From Lathyrus oleraceus (lineage: Eukaryota > Streptophyta > Magnoliopsida > Fabales > Fabaceae), in the NCBI RefSeq assembly GCF_024323335.1, contig NC_066581.1:224197039-224261038 (forward strand): DNA of 64,000 nt, in the 5' to 3' direction. The notes under the pieces are model-generated. The model made no database searches and was not told where the DNA came from. It worked only from the letters and a program-made list of their open reading frames with translations. Made by a program: the position numbers and the translations under genes. Each line of letters starts with the position of its first letter. Position 1 is the stretch's first letter. Shown piece after piece: positions 24,850 to 36,601 of the stretch.

Positions 24850-27800
24850 ATGAATGGTGGAAACAGTAGCTTGAACACGAAGCTTCCAGTCTTTAATAAA
24901 AAGAATTGGAATCGATGGTTGATTCATATGTGTGTGTTGTTTGACATTTAAGATGTTCTTGATCTCGTTAATGACAGTTATGCAGTTGTTGCAACAGATG
25001 CAACTGAAGCACAAAGAAACACACAAAGAGAGATGAGGAAGAAGGATCGAAAGGCTATGTTCTATATCTATCAATGTGTGAATCTAAACGTGTTTGAGAA
25101 GACCGCTGATTCAACAACAGCGAAGGCTCTGTGGGACACATTGGTGCGTTGTTATGGCGTCGATGCATCAGTGAATAAGGTGAAACTTTAGTCTCTACGT
25201 AAGTAGTATGAGAATCTCAACATGAAGAACAATGAGAATGTACCTGATTACATCTCTAGAGTGATTCTAATCATAAATGAGATGGAATCTTATGTAGAGA
25301 CTATCTCTGAACAAGTAATCATTGAAAAGGTACTAAGGTCACTTACTCCTTAGTTTGATTACATTGTTGTAGCAATTGAACATTCTAAGGATCTTAGCAT
25401 CATGAGATTTGAAGAGTTGCAAAGTAGTCTAGAGGTATAAGAGTTGCGTATGACTGAGAGAAACTCTGAAAGATAGGTAGAGTAGGCTCTAAAAGCATCT
25501 TCTGTCAAGAAGAATCAGAAACAATTTTGGTCAGAGGCCTAGAAGATACATGGTGGTGGTTATCAGAAGTCAGAAGTTTCTAATTCTGATGAAAAGAAAC
25601 ATCAGAAGGGAAAGGAGAAGCTTGACAAGAAGAAAATTCAATGCTATTATTGGAAGAAGTTTGGTCACTCTACTGCTGAGTGTTGGTCAAATAAGGAAAG
25701 GAAATCAAAATAAACAAACATAGTCAGAGGAGATTCTGATGATGAACCTGTAATGTTGATGGATTATAAATCTAATGGTGGATATTTGGTAAAGTGGTGG
25801 TATATGAACATTGGCTGCTTAAATCACTTAACTAGAAACAAACAATGGCTGGTTAATTTTGACTCTAGAAAGAGGATAAAAATCAGATGTAATGATGATA
25901 AGTATCTGAATGCTGAAGGAATGGGAAATGTGAAGGTCAGAGTGAAGAATGGAAAAATTGTTCTAATCAAGGATGTTTAGTATGTTACGGGCATGAAAAG
26001 TAATCTGATAAGTGTAGATCAGCTAGTTGAGAAATGTTTCTCAGTTACTATGAAGGGAAATCTCTTGAAGTTGTATGATCTAGATCAAAAGCTGGTTATG
26101 CAATCTGAATAAGGAAGCAATAGAATATTCAAGGTGAATGTGGAAACAACTAAAACTAAATGTCTTAGTGGTGAAGGTGCTAAAGGTGACAGTGAGTTGT
26201 GGTGCAAGAAATTGGGGCATTTGAACTTTAGAAGCTTAGGGCCTCTGAGTTCTAAGAAGATGATACATGGAATTCCTAATATTGTGAAGCTTGAGAATTC
26301 ATGTGAGATGTGCATGGAAGGAAAGCAACCTATATTTCCATTTGCATCAGAAGTGGCTCCAAGAGCAAAACATGCTTTAGGAGTAGTAAATTATGATGTA
26401 TGTGGAGCATTTGAAGTACATTCACTTGGAGGAAATAAGTACTTTGTGTCATTTGTGGATAAGTTCACAAGAATGACATGGGTAGCACTCATCAAGTTTA
26501 AGCATGAGGTGTTTGATGAGTTTCAGAAGTTCAAGGTGAAGGCTAAAAGACCGAGTGGTCAGAAGCTGAAAATTCTCAGAATTGATGGTAGAGGTGAGTA
26601 CAACTCTACAGAGTTCAAGAAATATTGTGAGGAGAATGGAATTGAGCATGAGGTTACTCCTCCATTCACTCCCCAACACAATGGTCATGCTGAAAGAAGA
26701 AACCAAATTTTGCTTTATATGATAAGGAGCATGCTGAAGGAGAAGAAGTTCCCTCCTACCTTGTAGGAGAAGTTGTTACCATTACAACATATGTGTTCAA
26801 CAGGTGTCCAACCAAGAAGCTGAAAGAAATTGTTCCTTTTGAGAAGTGGGCTGGAGATAAGCAAAGTGTGAGCCATCTGAAGGTGTTTGGTTTTGTTTGT
26901 TATAAACATGTCCCATATGCTAAGAGAAGGAAGTTGGATGACAGAAGTAGAGTCATTTTGCATGCAGGGTACCACAATTCAAGTGCTTATAAGCTATATT
27001 GTCCTGTCACTAAAAAAGTTGAATTCAACAGAGATGTCATTATGAAAGAATCAGAAGCGTGGGAGTGGAACAAGTCTCAATCCAACTCTGGTGCAGTGTT
27101 AACACCTGAGTTAACTTCTGAAGATATTTCAGACTCTGAAAGAGAATCTTCCTCTGAAGGAGATTTTGAATCTGAAGATAAGTCAAAGTCTAAAGGTGAC
27201 TCTAATGCTGAAGGAAAGTCTGAAGGCGAATCTGACTCTGAAGGTGAATTTAATTCTGATAATGATCCAGACTATAGTGGTGATCATGCCTCTGAAGGTG
27301 GACCAGACTCTGAAGGTATTCCAGCATCTGATACTGTTCCAACATCTGAAGAAGATTCTGAAAGAGACCACAAAGAATCAAACAAATATCAAGAAGATTT
27401 GCGGAGTTTAACATGTTGCAAGATATTGAGATAGACTATGAAGGGGAAGTCATTAAATGTGACATGCTAGTAGACTTTAACTAGTCAGTACTGAAGAGGC
27501 TCTCATGAAGAAGGTGTAGCTGAAGGCCATGAAAGAATAACTCGAGGCTATAGAAATAAACAAGACTTCGAAGTTGACTGAGCTTCCAAAGAACAAGAAA
27601 TACATTAGTGTAATATGGGTTTACAAGTTGAAACTGAAGTCATATGGATCAATTGGTAAACACAAAGCAAGGTAAGTAGCCAGAGGATTTCTACAGAAAT
27701 CTGGATTAGATTACCTTGAAGTGTTTTCACCTGTAGCTAGACATGAAACAACCAAATTGGTGATTGCTATAACTGCTAATAGAAATTGGCCTCTTATACA

Positions 27801-28920
27801 TTTAGATGTGAAATATGCATTTACGATGGTCATTTACAAGAGAAAGTTTATGTGTTACAACCTTCTGGATTTGTTAAAAAGAATCAGGAAGGGATGTTGT
27901 ACAAGTTGCATAAAGCATTGTATAAACTGAAACAAGCTCTTAGAGCCTGGAATCTGAAAATTGATTCATTTTTCAAGCTTCAAGGATTCAAAAAATATGA
28001 GATGAATTATGGTGTTTATGTTCAGCATACCTCTAAAAGCGATATGATTTTGGTATGTCTTTATGTTGACGATATATTGCTAACATGAGGATGTTCACAT
28101 GAGATAGTTAAGTTCAAGAAGGTGCTGATGAATGAGTTTGATATGACTGATCTAGGAAAGATGGTATATTTTCTAGGGATGGAGATTTTATACTCTAAGA
28201 AAGGTATAATTATGCTTCAGATGAAATATGAACTTGAGCTTGTGAAGAGATTTGAGCTTATAAATTGCAAGTCTGCAATCACACCTGCTGAAACAAATCA
28301 CAAGTTAGATTTTGATGTTGAGGGTGATGATGTATATGCTACAACTTTTAAACAATTGGTTGGCTCATTGAGATATCTCTATGACACCAGACCTGACATC
28401 TGATATGTAGTTGGAATGGTGAGTAGGTTTATGAACAAACCAAAGTGGCCACATTACCAAGCTACTGTTAGGATACTGAGGTATATCAAGGGGACTCTAA
28501 AGTATGGAGTTTTGTTTCCCTCTGATGTTAAATTTGAGTCAGAGTTGATATGTTATTCAGACTCTGATTGGTGTGGAGACAGAGTTGACATAAGAAGTAC
28601 TTATGGATATTTTTTCAAGTATCTGAGAGATCTCATTTCTTGGTGCTCCAAACCAGTGGTTGCATTGTCAACATGTGATGCTGAGTATATTGCAGGTGCT
28701 TTGTCTGCTTGTCAAGATGTGTGGATTTTGAACTTGTTGCAGGATCTGAAGATCAAGGTGAGCAAGCCTGAAAAAGTTGATGATTGACAACAAATCAGCT
28801 ATAAGCCTTGCCAAGAATCCAATGTTGCATGAAAGGAGCAAGCATATTGATACAAAGTTTAATTTTCTGCGTAATCAGGTTCAGAAAGGAGTGCTTGAAG
28901 TTGTTCACTATAACACTTAG
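24850..28920 (+). pseudogene. Copia gag-pol remnant
   Basis: Gag runs from ATG 24850 (MNGGNSSL). The zinc knuckle near 25650 reads CYYWKKFGHSTAEC, with its second cysteine changed to W. The protease near 25800 reads WYMNIGC instead of D-S/T-G-C. GAG-pre-integrase is at 26200-26330 (CEMC retained). Integrase runs 26390-26760, with D in NYDVCGAFE, D in LRIDGRGEY and E in HNGHAERRN still present. RT runs 27590-28390, with YVDDILLT intact. RNase H runs 28550-28780 (SDSDW, DAEYIAGA). At least a dozen in-frame stops interrupt it. The region 27080-27400 is a long Ser/Glu/Asp-rich linker between integrase and RT. Confidence 0.85.
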
Positions 28921-29027
28921 AAGCAACTTGCAGATGTGCTGACCAAAGCTATCAAGACTCGACATTTTATCCAATTGAGGGATGCGATTGATGTTATTAA
29001 TTTTAATTTTCAATGTGGATTAAAGGA

Positions 29028-29268
29028 TGATATTGAAGTGTAATCCTAATTTCGTTAGCATTTCATTTAAGTGTCATTTAATAGTTTAATTTGAGATGCC
29101 TTTTGGTTTGACAACTCAGCTTCTGAGTGTGTATAAATATTCAACTTTTGTTTAGTTAAAGTGTGTGAATCAATTGTAATAGATTTTAGAATTTTAGTAA
29201 TAGAAATTAGTTCCAGATTTACATTCTCTCTCTTATATCTTCATCTTTTTTCTTCTTATGCACCAACA
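29028..29268 (+). repeat. Copia 3' LTR (24.4 kb element)
   Basis: Starts TGATATTGAAGTG right after a short purine stretch (ATTAAAGGA) and ends ...CACCAACA. It aligns end to end with the 5' LTR. Confidence 0.85.
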
Positions 29269-29422
29269 TGCAAGGTGATTTACAACACAACATAAAATCT
29301 TAGATTTTTCATGATTAAACTATGGCAAAATTAGTCTCTATACTTGTACCAAAAAAAAAAGTATACATATATTTCACGATTAAATATAACCATTTAAAAA
29401 ATTATGTCTTACTAGAAATTAT

Positions 29423-29877
29423 GGGCCAGTTTGTTTTAGCTTTAAAAAAATGGATTTTTTCTTTGTATTTTTGAAAATAGATTTAAAAAAAATGTTTTTC
29501 AAAATATTACAAGTTTTTCTAAATTTATTTTTTATAAATTAAAAGACTAACTTTGATATACTATAACATAAACCTACATTATTGAAGATCAAAGGATAGT
29601 CAAAATCATAGTTTTTTCAAAATGTTATATTTCAAAAATGATTTTTAAGAAAAGCTATTTGAAATAACTTCAAAATTAAGTGATTTTTCAAAATTGTGAT
29701 ATCCAAAAAAAAATCGATAAAATGATGAAATACCTAAAATAACATTTTAAGAATAACTATTCAAACCAAATTTTTATTTGAAACTTTTATTAAAAGTTTC
29801 TTTGTAAAAAATTTTTACATCAAAATATGTTACACTATAAAAATCATTTTAAAGAAAAGCCAAAAACAAACCGGCCC
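29423..29877. mobile_element. MITE with GGGCC ends (PIF/Harbinger-like)
   Basis: 455 bp, non-coding, A+T-rich. The ends are inverted repeats of about 21 bp: left GGGCCAGTTTGTTTTAGCTT, right (inverted) GGGCCGGTTTGTTTTTGGCT. It is flanked by TAT on both sides (29420-29422, 29878-29880), a 3-bp duplication that fits PIF/Harbinger-type MITEs. The superfamily is inferred from duplication size. Confidence 0.75.
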
Positions 29878-29880
29878 TAT

Positions 29881-30101
29881 GACTTACGAGTAAATAGATT
29901 ATATTTTCATGTTCTTTTGCCTTATACAATGTTGATTGGATAAAACGTGTTATGTACCGTGTATGCTTGTTTTCACGGGTATTTTTTTCTAACACAAATA
30001 ATAAAACAACCATCTTCCTATAGAATTGAAAACCAAAAAATTCAAAATGTGAAAATTAAAAAAGACTTCTCAGCCGCCGATATGAGGATATTTTTAATGA
30101 A
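29881..30101. other. Unassigned spacer
   Basis: About 220 bp without recognisable genes or ends, between the MITE and a microsatellite. Confidence 0.4.
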
Positions 30102-30275
<174 letters not shown>

Positions 30276-30349
30276 TTTGATGATTCTAATGAGATTTTGA
30301 AATCCTACTCATCTAAATTTTATGTAAAAAAGAATAATAAAAGAGATAG

Positions 30350-31690
30350 CCAAAAGAGAGTTTCTTTAGCACCCTATAAGTTTCTACCGCACCATGTGAA
30401 TTTCCAAAAATGCTCTCTGTTTTTAGAGATGTATGTCCGGAAGCACCCTAACACACACTCAAATAAAATCATTGAGAGTGACGCTATATTGTTTGGTTTA
30501 TTTTATTTCGGAGATGCATCTCTGGGAATTTCCCGTAGTTACATTTCCGTAAGCCAGACACATCAATACCAAACCCAAAAACAAAGGATTTTATCAAATT
30601 GAAATTAAGATTCATAAAATAAAATTAGGATTATATAAATGAGTTCAACATAAAATGCAACATTACTTCAATATCCAGGTGGACGCTTCAACATCTTCAG
30701 AATATCTTCGACGGGTCTTAAAATCGTCGCTTTCAACTCAAGCGGAACTTTTGTTTCGAAACGGAAAAACATTTTTCACATAGCCCTTGCATCTGCTTGC
30801 GTGTTGAGCTCAAATTTGTTAAACTCAATCTTCCCTCCGTTGTCAATCGACGGTGAACGGTACTCGAGCTTTTTACTCTTTCGATTATCTCCGTAAGGTA
30901 GGAGATAATGGATTTTGTCTTTGATATCATTTAGGGAAGTGAAGTCGTTGAGCTTGAACGTGCGCTCGGGAGCTCCGCTGAAGAAGGAGACATTTCCGAC
31001 ATATCAGTCAATGTTTAGTGGCGACATTTGAGATATTTTTAGTTTGTGTGAAATCTACATAATAACACCTTAATTTATAGAAGTTATATATCAATATGGA
31101 TCATTCAATGACTGACATATTGATTTCGGAGATATATCTTTGGAATCGCACCCTATTATCTAGTTCCGGAGACGTATCTCCGAAACTTGTCTTGAAGCAG
31201 TTTCAAAACATAACACTAAAACATAACCTGTTTTTTCATTGACAAAAACACAAATGTTGTCACGGGGAAGATAAAAAATGCATAAAGATAAAATATGAAC
31301 AAAATTTGAATATATAACACTTTATTTATATTGAAACACAATTACATACAATTATTAGGATGAAAGATTTGGTTAAAACCAACTATGTCAACAATAGATA
31401 TGTGATCATGTAACTGATTCTTTTATCAGATATTTCCGAAGGTGCATCTCCGGAAATATTTGACATACAAAGGTGATGTAAATTTTAAAATGCCGCTCAT
31501 AATTTCATAGATGCATCTTCAAAATATCCACTGAAATATTAAATAATTAAGGTATTTTCCTAAAATGTTCAGGAGATGCATCTCCGGAATAAAAATTACC
31601 CAACATATATGGCGCCTCTCAGTATGGTCTTATTTGAGTGTAAAGAAATGTGTCCAGAAATACATCTTCAGAAATGATGCCTTAAGAAAT
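30350..31690. mobile_element. Long-inverted-repeat element (MULE-like), non-autonomous
   Basis: The left arm (about 30355-30525) and the inverted right arm (about 31690-31565) share an ordered series: TTTCTTTAGC/TTTCTTAAGG, AGATGTAT..C-GGA, ACACTCAAATAA, GAGAGT-like, and CGGAGATGCATCTC. Together they form imperfect terminal inverted repeats of about 150-170 bp. Such long arms suggest a Mutator-like element; no transposase is present and no 9-11-bp duplication could be fixed. At least seven copies of an imperfect palindrome around GGAGATGCATCTCC lie within it. An unrecognised minus-strand reading frame is carried inside (30672-31001). Confidence 0.55.
30672..31001 (-). pseudogene. Unrecognised ORF carried by the long-inverted-repeat element
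   Basis: About 110 minus-strand codons read through with one internal nonsense codon (TGA near 30781, where W is plausible) and end at a TGA at 30672. The product would open VGNVSFFSGAPERTFKLND and include LPYGDNRKSKKLEYRSPSID in the middle and KVPLELKATILRPVEDILKM near the end. Composition is ordinary globular protein: charged, with no membrane segment or zinc motif. A stop just upstream (near 31005) removes the expected start. I do not recognise the family. It may be a captured host gene piece or an element-specific protein. Confidence 0.4.
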
Positions 31691-31744
31691 TCTCTAAATA
31701 AAATTTAAGAATCAATGTGGAGGTGGAGGTATCCTGCCCCTTGG

Positions 31745-32335
31745 GCCGTGCATGGTTTAAAACGTCTTTAATAGTATATTTTGTGGTTACTGTCATCGGA
31801 CTTACAAAATAATAGAGTGGTCTACTAATAACTCTCATTTATAATTTTATTTTTCACTTCAAATAATTACAACGATAAAAAATTTACTCTCTAATCATCC
31901 TTAACTCTGTAAAAGATATTAAATTCATAATTGAGTTTTTCTAACCTATTATGATAGAATTTTAGATCACAAAGATAACAATTAAAGTGTTAGAACCATA
32001 AATAATTAGTGAAGACTTAAAAAGGTTTAATTAATATTCAATAAATTTGTGACTAAGAGTATAAATGTCATAAAAGAAAAGATTATTGTGCAGATATCAT
32101 AATTCAACATTTAATTTGATGAATGGACAAATTGTAATATTAAAAACTAATAAATAACCATAGAGTTAAATATATGGGATATAGTTTCCATTTGTAGAAC
32201 AATAAAAATATTAAGTCTATCATGATCTCTTCATCTCCATCAAAAAAGATTTAAGAAACGCTCAGAAATTTTACAAATTGAAAGATCACATACGCACAAA
32301 TTTGAGGGAATCCTAATAATAAATATATGTAAGTA
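31745..32335. other. Unassigned A+T-rich sequence
   Basis: No gene, inverted repeat or transposon end was recognised between the long-inverted-repeat element and the presumed 3' end of the LINE. Confidence 0.4.
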
Positions 32336-32453
32336 TCGATTTTCATTCTCAAATTGAATTATAATATGAATTTAAGGAAAAAAGTACACCAAAAGAACAA
32401 ATATACATGCCTTACTTAAGACTTGAGGATATCAACATGGAATTGCCACCAAT

Positions 32454-32801
32454 TAGGGGTGGCAAAACGGGCTCGGCCCGCGGGGAATGCCCGTTTTGCC
32501 CGCACTTTTGTTCGGGGCGGGCCAAGGATTTAGGCCCTTACCCTCAAATGTGTCCGCCCCGCCCGCCCCGTTTTTTTCGCGGGCTTTTGCGGGCACGTGT
32601 ATTTACATATATTTTTGCATTTTTAGGCTTAACGAGTGCAGTGCCCGCGGGCTTTCCCCGCCCCGCCCTCACTTTTTTGCGGGGTGGGTCTAAGTTTTAG
32701 GCCCGCATCCTCAACTATGACTGCCCCGCCCCGCCCTGTTTTTTTGTGGGCTTTTGCGGGGCGGGCCTATACGGGGCGGGCATGCCCGTTTGCCACCCCT
32801 A
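32454..32801. mobile_element. hAT-type MITE, GC-rich
   Basis: 348 bp. The ends are inverted repeats: left TAGGGGTGGCAAAACGGGC, right (inverted) TAGGGGTGGCAAACGGGC. It is flanked by a perfect 8-bp duplication, CCACCAAT (32446-32453, 32802-32809). The 8-bp duplication and TAGGGGTGGC ends indicate hAT. The interior is strikingly rich in CCCGCCCCGC and GCGGGC words in otherwise A+T-rich DNA. Open frames across it are products of that composition. Confidence 0.9.
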
Positions 32802-33794
32802 CCACCAATCATAGAAACTAAAATTGTTCCTACTCCTACCGTCTATAATCAACTAGTTCCAAGAAATAATCTTAATACACAAAACAATAGTATCTTCCAC
32901 ATTTCTAATTTCATCATTAAATAAAACATCATTTCTCTTTATCCATAAGCTCCAACAAATTGCTAACCATATCATCAAACTCATGTGCTTGAACTTTCTC
33001 CCTTTCAATTGATCTAAAAACTTCTCAGCATTCGCCGTAACAAAATCACTTCGGTGATGTTAGCAGAATTTATTCAACTGCAGACTTATCTCAAACTGCA
33101 ACATAAATCGGGCACTGCACTAACAAATGATTCGCGACTCTTCCTCAAAGAAACACAAAGGACAACATTTGAGAATCATCATCCAAGGAATGCGGCTCCT
33201 ATCGATCCATCAACCACCTGTAGCAAGAATTGACAGAGAAACAACCCAAAAAAACGAAACGCCGAACAATCATATATTATTTGTATCGATATGGAATCAC
33301 TTCGGTTAACAACTCAGAAGTTCTTCGCTTCTTCTGCCAAGTCCTCCTGGCAGTTCAGGCCCCAAAAATTAAAACACCAAAACCAATGACAATTAATACA
33401 ATCCTCCATATCATCCACCTTTTCCATTTTATTCCCTGATACATTGAATACATACGGTAATACTTCCTTTAGGGGCTGATTTCCTAGCCACTTATTCCAT
33501 CAAAACTAAGTTGCATTTCCTCTGCCCAATTCGCAAGTCACCAAATTAGAAAACCAACCAGTCTCTCCCATCTCTTTGATACCTACACTCATCAAATCTC
33601 TCCACCACAATGACTCGACTTTCTTGTTTCTACCTCAATTATATTGTAAAAACTCACAATCTACTACCTCCTATCTATGCTCCAACAAGCTCCTCCAAAT
33701 GGCTTCATGGTCTTTTAACAATCTCCATTTCCACTTGCACAAAAGCGCCTTATTGATAACTTCTACTATAGAGAATCACAGACACCTCTAAGAA

Positions 33795-34310
33795 TAAGTG
33801 TGTCGTGGTGTCCGACACGTGTCGGTATCTGACATGTGTCCGACACTTATATTACACTTGTATGACATGTGTCAGAAAAATCAAACAAGTATTGAAAAAG
33901 TCAGACAAGTGTCCCCAAACAACTGATTATTTTATTTGCTTTGACGGTCTTTAAAACGGTATTCGATATTCGTTTGACACTTATATAACACATCTCAGAC
34001 AACTTTGACAAGTGTTTAAAAAAGAATTTGTTTTTTTCTTTGCTTCAACACACCTTATATATATTTTAAGGAAATTCTTACAATGATCTAAAAGGGTTAA
34101 TCATGTATTGAAGTAATGTTATCAATATAAAATTAAAGACAATAATGTTGATTAGGATACTTTTAACTCTTTTCTAATAAATGAAGTTCAAATACTATCG
34201 TATATGTAACAATGTTGGTGTCCTATGTTTTTAACATTATCTGTATCGAAGTGTCTGTTTCGTGTCGTGTCCTGGTGTCCGTGTCGAATTCCGTGCATCA
34301 TAGACAATTC
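33795..34310. repeat. GTGTC-rich insertion inside the LINE
   Basis: The LINE coding sequence is interrupted by about 515 bp that begins and ends with GTGTC/GACAC-rich DNA: CCGACACGTGTCGG near 33809 on the left, and GTGTCGTGTCCTGGTGTCCG near 34264 on the right. The interior is A+T-rich. Similar GTGTCCGACAC repeats are familiar in legume DNA as a short non-autonomous transposon, but I could not settle terminal repeats or a duplication. Confidence 0.5.
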
Positions 34311-35163
34311 TTACTCTTAGACCTCCTTCACTCTTACTTCTACACACAATCTTCCAACTAATCCATCTAACCCCTTTTTTATCTTCACAACCCAACCATA
34401 AAAAATCACTCTGAGTCCTAATAATTTCCTTTAAAACAACTTTATGAGCCTTAAGAATGAGAGCAAGTAAATAGAAATTGAGTTGAGAGTTGAATTAATA
34501 AGGGTTATTCTTCCACCAACAGAGAGAAGCTTCCCTTTTCAGGAGGAAAGTTTCACTCTCAAATCATCCAAAAGACCTTTCCATGAAGACACCTTTATAG
34601 AGCCAACCTGAATTTCTAAGAAGTTGAAAGGAATTGAATCTATACTGCAAGACAAAAACAAAGATGCTGCTTGAAGAAAATGATCACTACCATTCAGACC
34701 ATACATCTTGCTTTTGAAAAAAATTAACTTTGAGCCCGAACACCAATTCAAAACCTCTTAAGACTTCCTTCATGCCACACACATTATCCCACAAACATTC
34801 CCCCAAAAACATTGTATTATCTTCAAATTGTAGGATGTTGTACTCAACCCCTTCATTGATTTTAATTCCTCTAAATTTACCAATAGTTACTGCTCTTTTG
34901 ACTAGTCTTGCTAAACCTTCATCGACAATGGAGAAGAGAAAGGGGGATAATGGATTCCCTTGTCTTAAACCCCTTAAACCTCTAAAATCTTTTGTGGGGC
35001 TCACATTCACTAAGATAGAGAAAGTAGTGTTAAAAATACAAGCTTTCATCCACGACAACCATTTCTAACCAAATCCTAGGTTCTTCAACATGAATCTAAA
35101 AAAATCCCAAGCTACATAGTCATAAGCCTTCTTAAAATCCACCTTCAATAACATGCACTCTAA

Positions 35164-35591
35164 TGTTGAAACAAGCAACCATAAGATTGGTGAAAGCAAA
35201 AGTTGAGAAATTTTGGATGTGGAGAGTGAAAGAGAAGAATTGAGAGAGAGAGAGAGAGAGTTGATGGTGAGAAGTTATGATTTTATTATCTTGATTGAGA
35301 GTGCACCCTAAACACTTGTACATGAGATACAAAACAATTGAGACTTAAAATGGTCAAGTACAATAGTAGAAAATACAAAAATTCGTGTCTGTAACCGGTT
35401 ACAGCAAAACGTGTAACCAGTTACACCTGACATTGGATAAAACATAAATTAATTCAGCTTTAGTGGTAACCGGTTACACCTTTGAAAATCAGACTTTTCT
35501 GCTACTAGAATGCATATCTAACGCTCCTGTAATCGGTTATACACCTGTGGTAACCGGTTACAACATTTTAATTACTCTTCAAACTTCAACA
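35164..35591 (-). repeat. Copia 3' LTR (LINE-inserted element)
   Basis: 428 bp, bounded by TGTTGAAAC on the left and ...CTTCAACA on the right (plus strand). On the minus strand it follows a purine-rich tract (AAGGTGGTGTG). It aligns with 53211-53668. It contains five GTAACCGGTTAC-like palindromes and a short (GA)n tract. Confidence 0.85.
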
Positions 35592-35594
35592 CAC

Positions 35595-36062
35595 CACCTT
35601 AATTCAAGTGCTGCAAGTCTACCATGCACATGCTCATCTTCAACCTCTTGAACACATCATTTATGACTCCCTTAGTCATCAAATTAGCAATTTGGTCCTC
35701 ACTTCCGCAATATCCCAATCGTAACCTTCCTTCACCAACAAGTTCCCTCAAATAGTGAAACGGCATCTAAATGTGTTTGCTCCTCCCATGTGCAATTGGA
35801 TTCTTAGACAGATTAATCGTGAAAACATTGTCAACTAAGAGTGTGACAGCCTCACCCTCACTGCTGCCTAACTCCTTCAATAGATTCATAAGCCATACAG
35901 ATCGACACACAAATAACAAAGCGGCAATGTACTCGGCCTCACAAGATGAGAGTGTAACTACCAGTTCCTTCTTTAAACACCATAAGATTGGTGTCGCACC
36001 GAACATAAAGATGTATCCAACTGTAGAACTTTGGTCATCTTTATCTCCGTACTAGTTAGAAT
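35595..36062 (-). pseudogene. Copia RNase H and pol C-terminus
   Basis: Minus strand continuation of the pol frame that breaks at 49415. It begins at the shared AGAAT duplication, meets an in-frame TAG where the family has W, and continues with YGDKDDQSSTVGYIFMFG, the RNase H blocks LSSCEAEYIAA and VDNVFTINLSKNP, and the pol tail (RELVGEGRLRLGYC), ending near 35595. It is intact apart from the one stop. Confidence 0.85.
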
Positions 36063-36531
36063 TATAACACCCTAAATCCCAGATAATAGATTTTAAATAA
36101 AAATAACAGGAAAAGGATCTCACTCCATCATAAATACTTCATAAATCATAAAACAACAGATATTGCACAATGGAAATTTATTTAGAAACACCATAAAACA
36201 TGTCTGAATAGAACTGAATCAATACATCATAATCAAAATCTCATAATAGTTGATTGCAAACAAATCAAAGTAATGCAAACGAACGCCTTTATCCTCAGTG
36301 TTACAGATCAGAGCATTCTTATTCGAAAACTAGAATATACGGAAAATAAAAGTCTGCTGAGAGGCAATAGCCATCTCACTGCAACAACGAACCTCTGTCA
36401 TACTAATCACCTGTGCAAAGCACACCACAAAACCAAGCAAACAAGAAAGAGGTGAGAATATACTTACATATAGTAACAGTGTGATTTCAGCAACAGAATG
36501 ACATTAAAGAAACACAATAGTCATACATAAA

Positions 36532-36532
<1 letters not shown>

Positions 36533-36598
<66 letters not shown>
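36533..36598. repeat. (TA)n microsatellite in Gypsy 3' LTR
   Basis: About 33 TA dinucleotides. The equivalent position of the 5' LTR has a longer tract (42566-42661). Confidence 0.95.

Positions 36599-36601
<3 letters not shown>

Larger units (their letters stand above)
24401..29268 (+). mobile_element. Decayed Ty1/Copia element
   Basis: Two LTRs of 242 and 241 bp enclose a primer binding site, UBN2-type gag, zinc knuckle, protease, integrase, RT and RNase H in Copia order, all on the plus strand. The structure is complete but no frame is intact. Many nonsense codons replace expected glutamines. No target duplication is evident (flanks TCGTT and TGCAA), so the ends have decayed or are off by a few bases. 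It lies about 480 bp upstream of VQ copy B, reading away from it. Confidence 0.9.
32340..35163 (-). pseudogene. LINE/L1-type element, 3' portion (ORF2)
   Basis: Minus strand. From 35153 downward it encodes non-LTR reverse transcriptase: LLKVDFKKAYD, then WMKACIFN, LRGLRQGNPLSPFLFSIV and, at the active site, LQFEDNTMF where functional L1 enzymes have FADD. FFKSKMYGLN and LSVGGRITLINSTLNS follow near 34450-34700. After an inserted repeat (33795-34310) come ALLCKWKWRLL (33720-33770) and, near 32860-33000, WLAICWSLWIKRND, the C-terminal zf-RVT-like region. The 3' UTR probably runs to about 32340 and holds a hAT-type MITE. The frame is broken many times. The coding part continues upstream on the far side of a Copia insertion, at 53669-53760. 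Confidence 0.75.

Noticed and set aside
32407..32821. Three overlapping Pro/Arg/Ala-rich frames
   Set aside because: They fall in the GC-rich hAT MITE. Absence of stops follows from composition.
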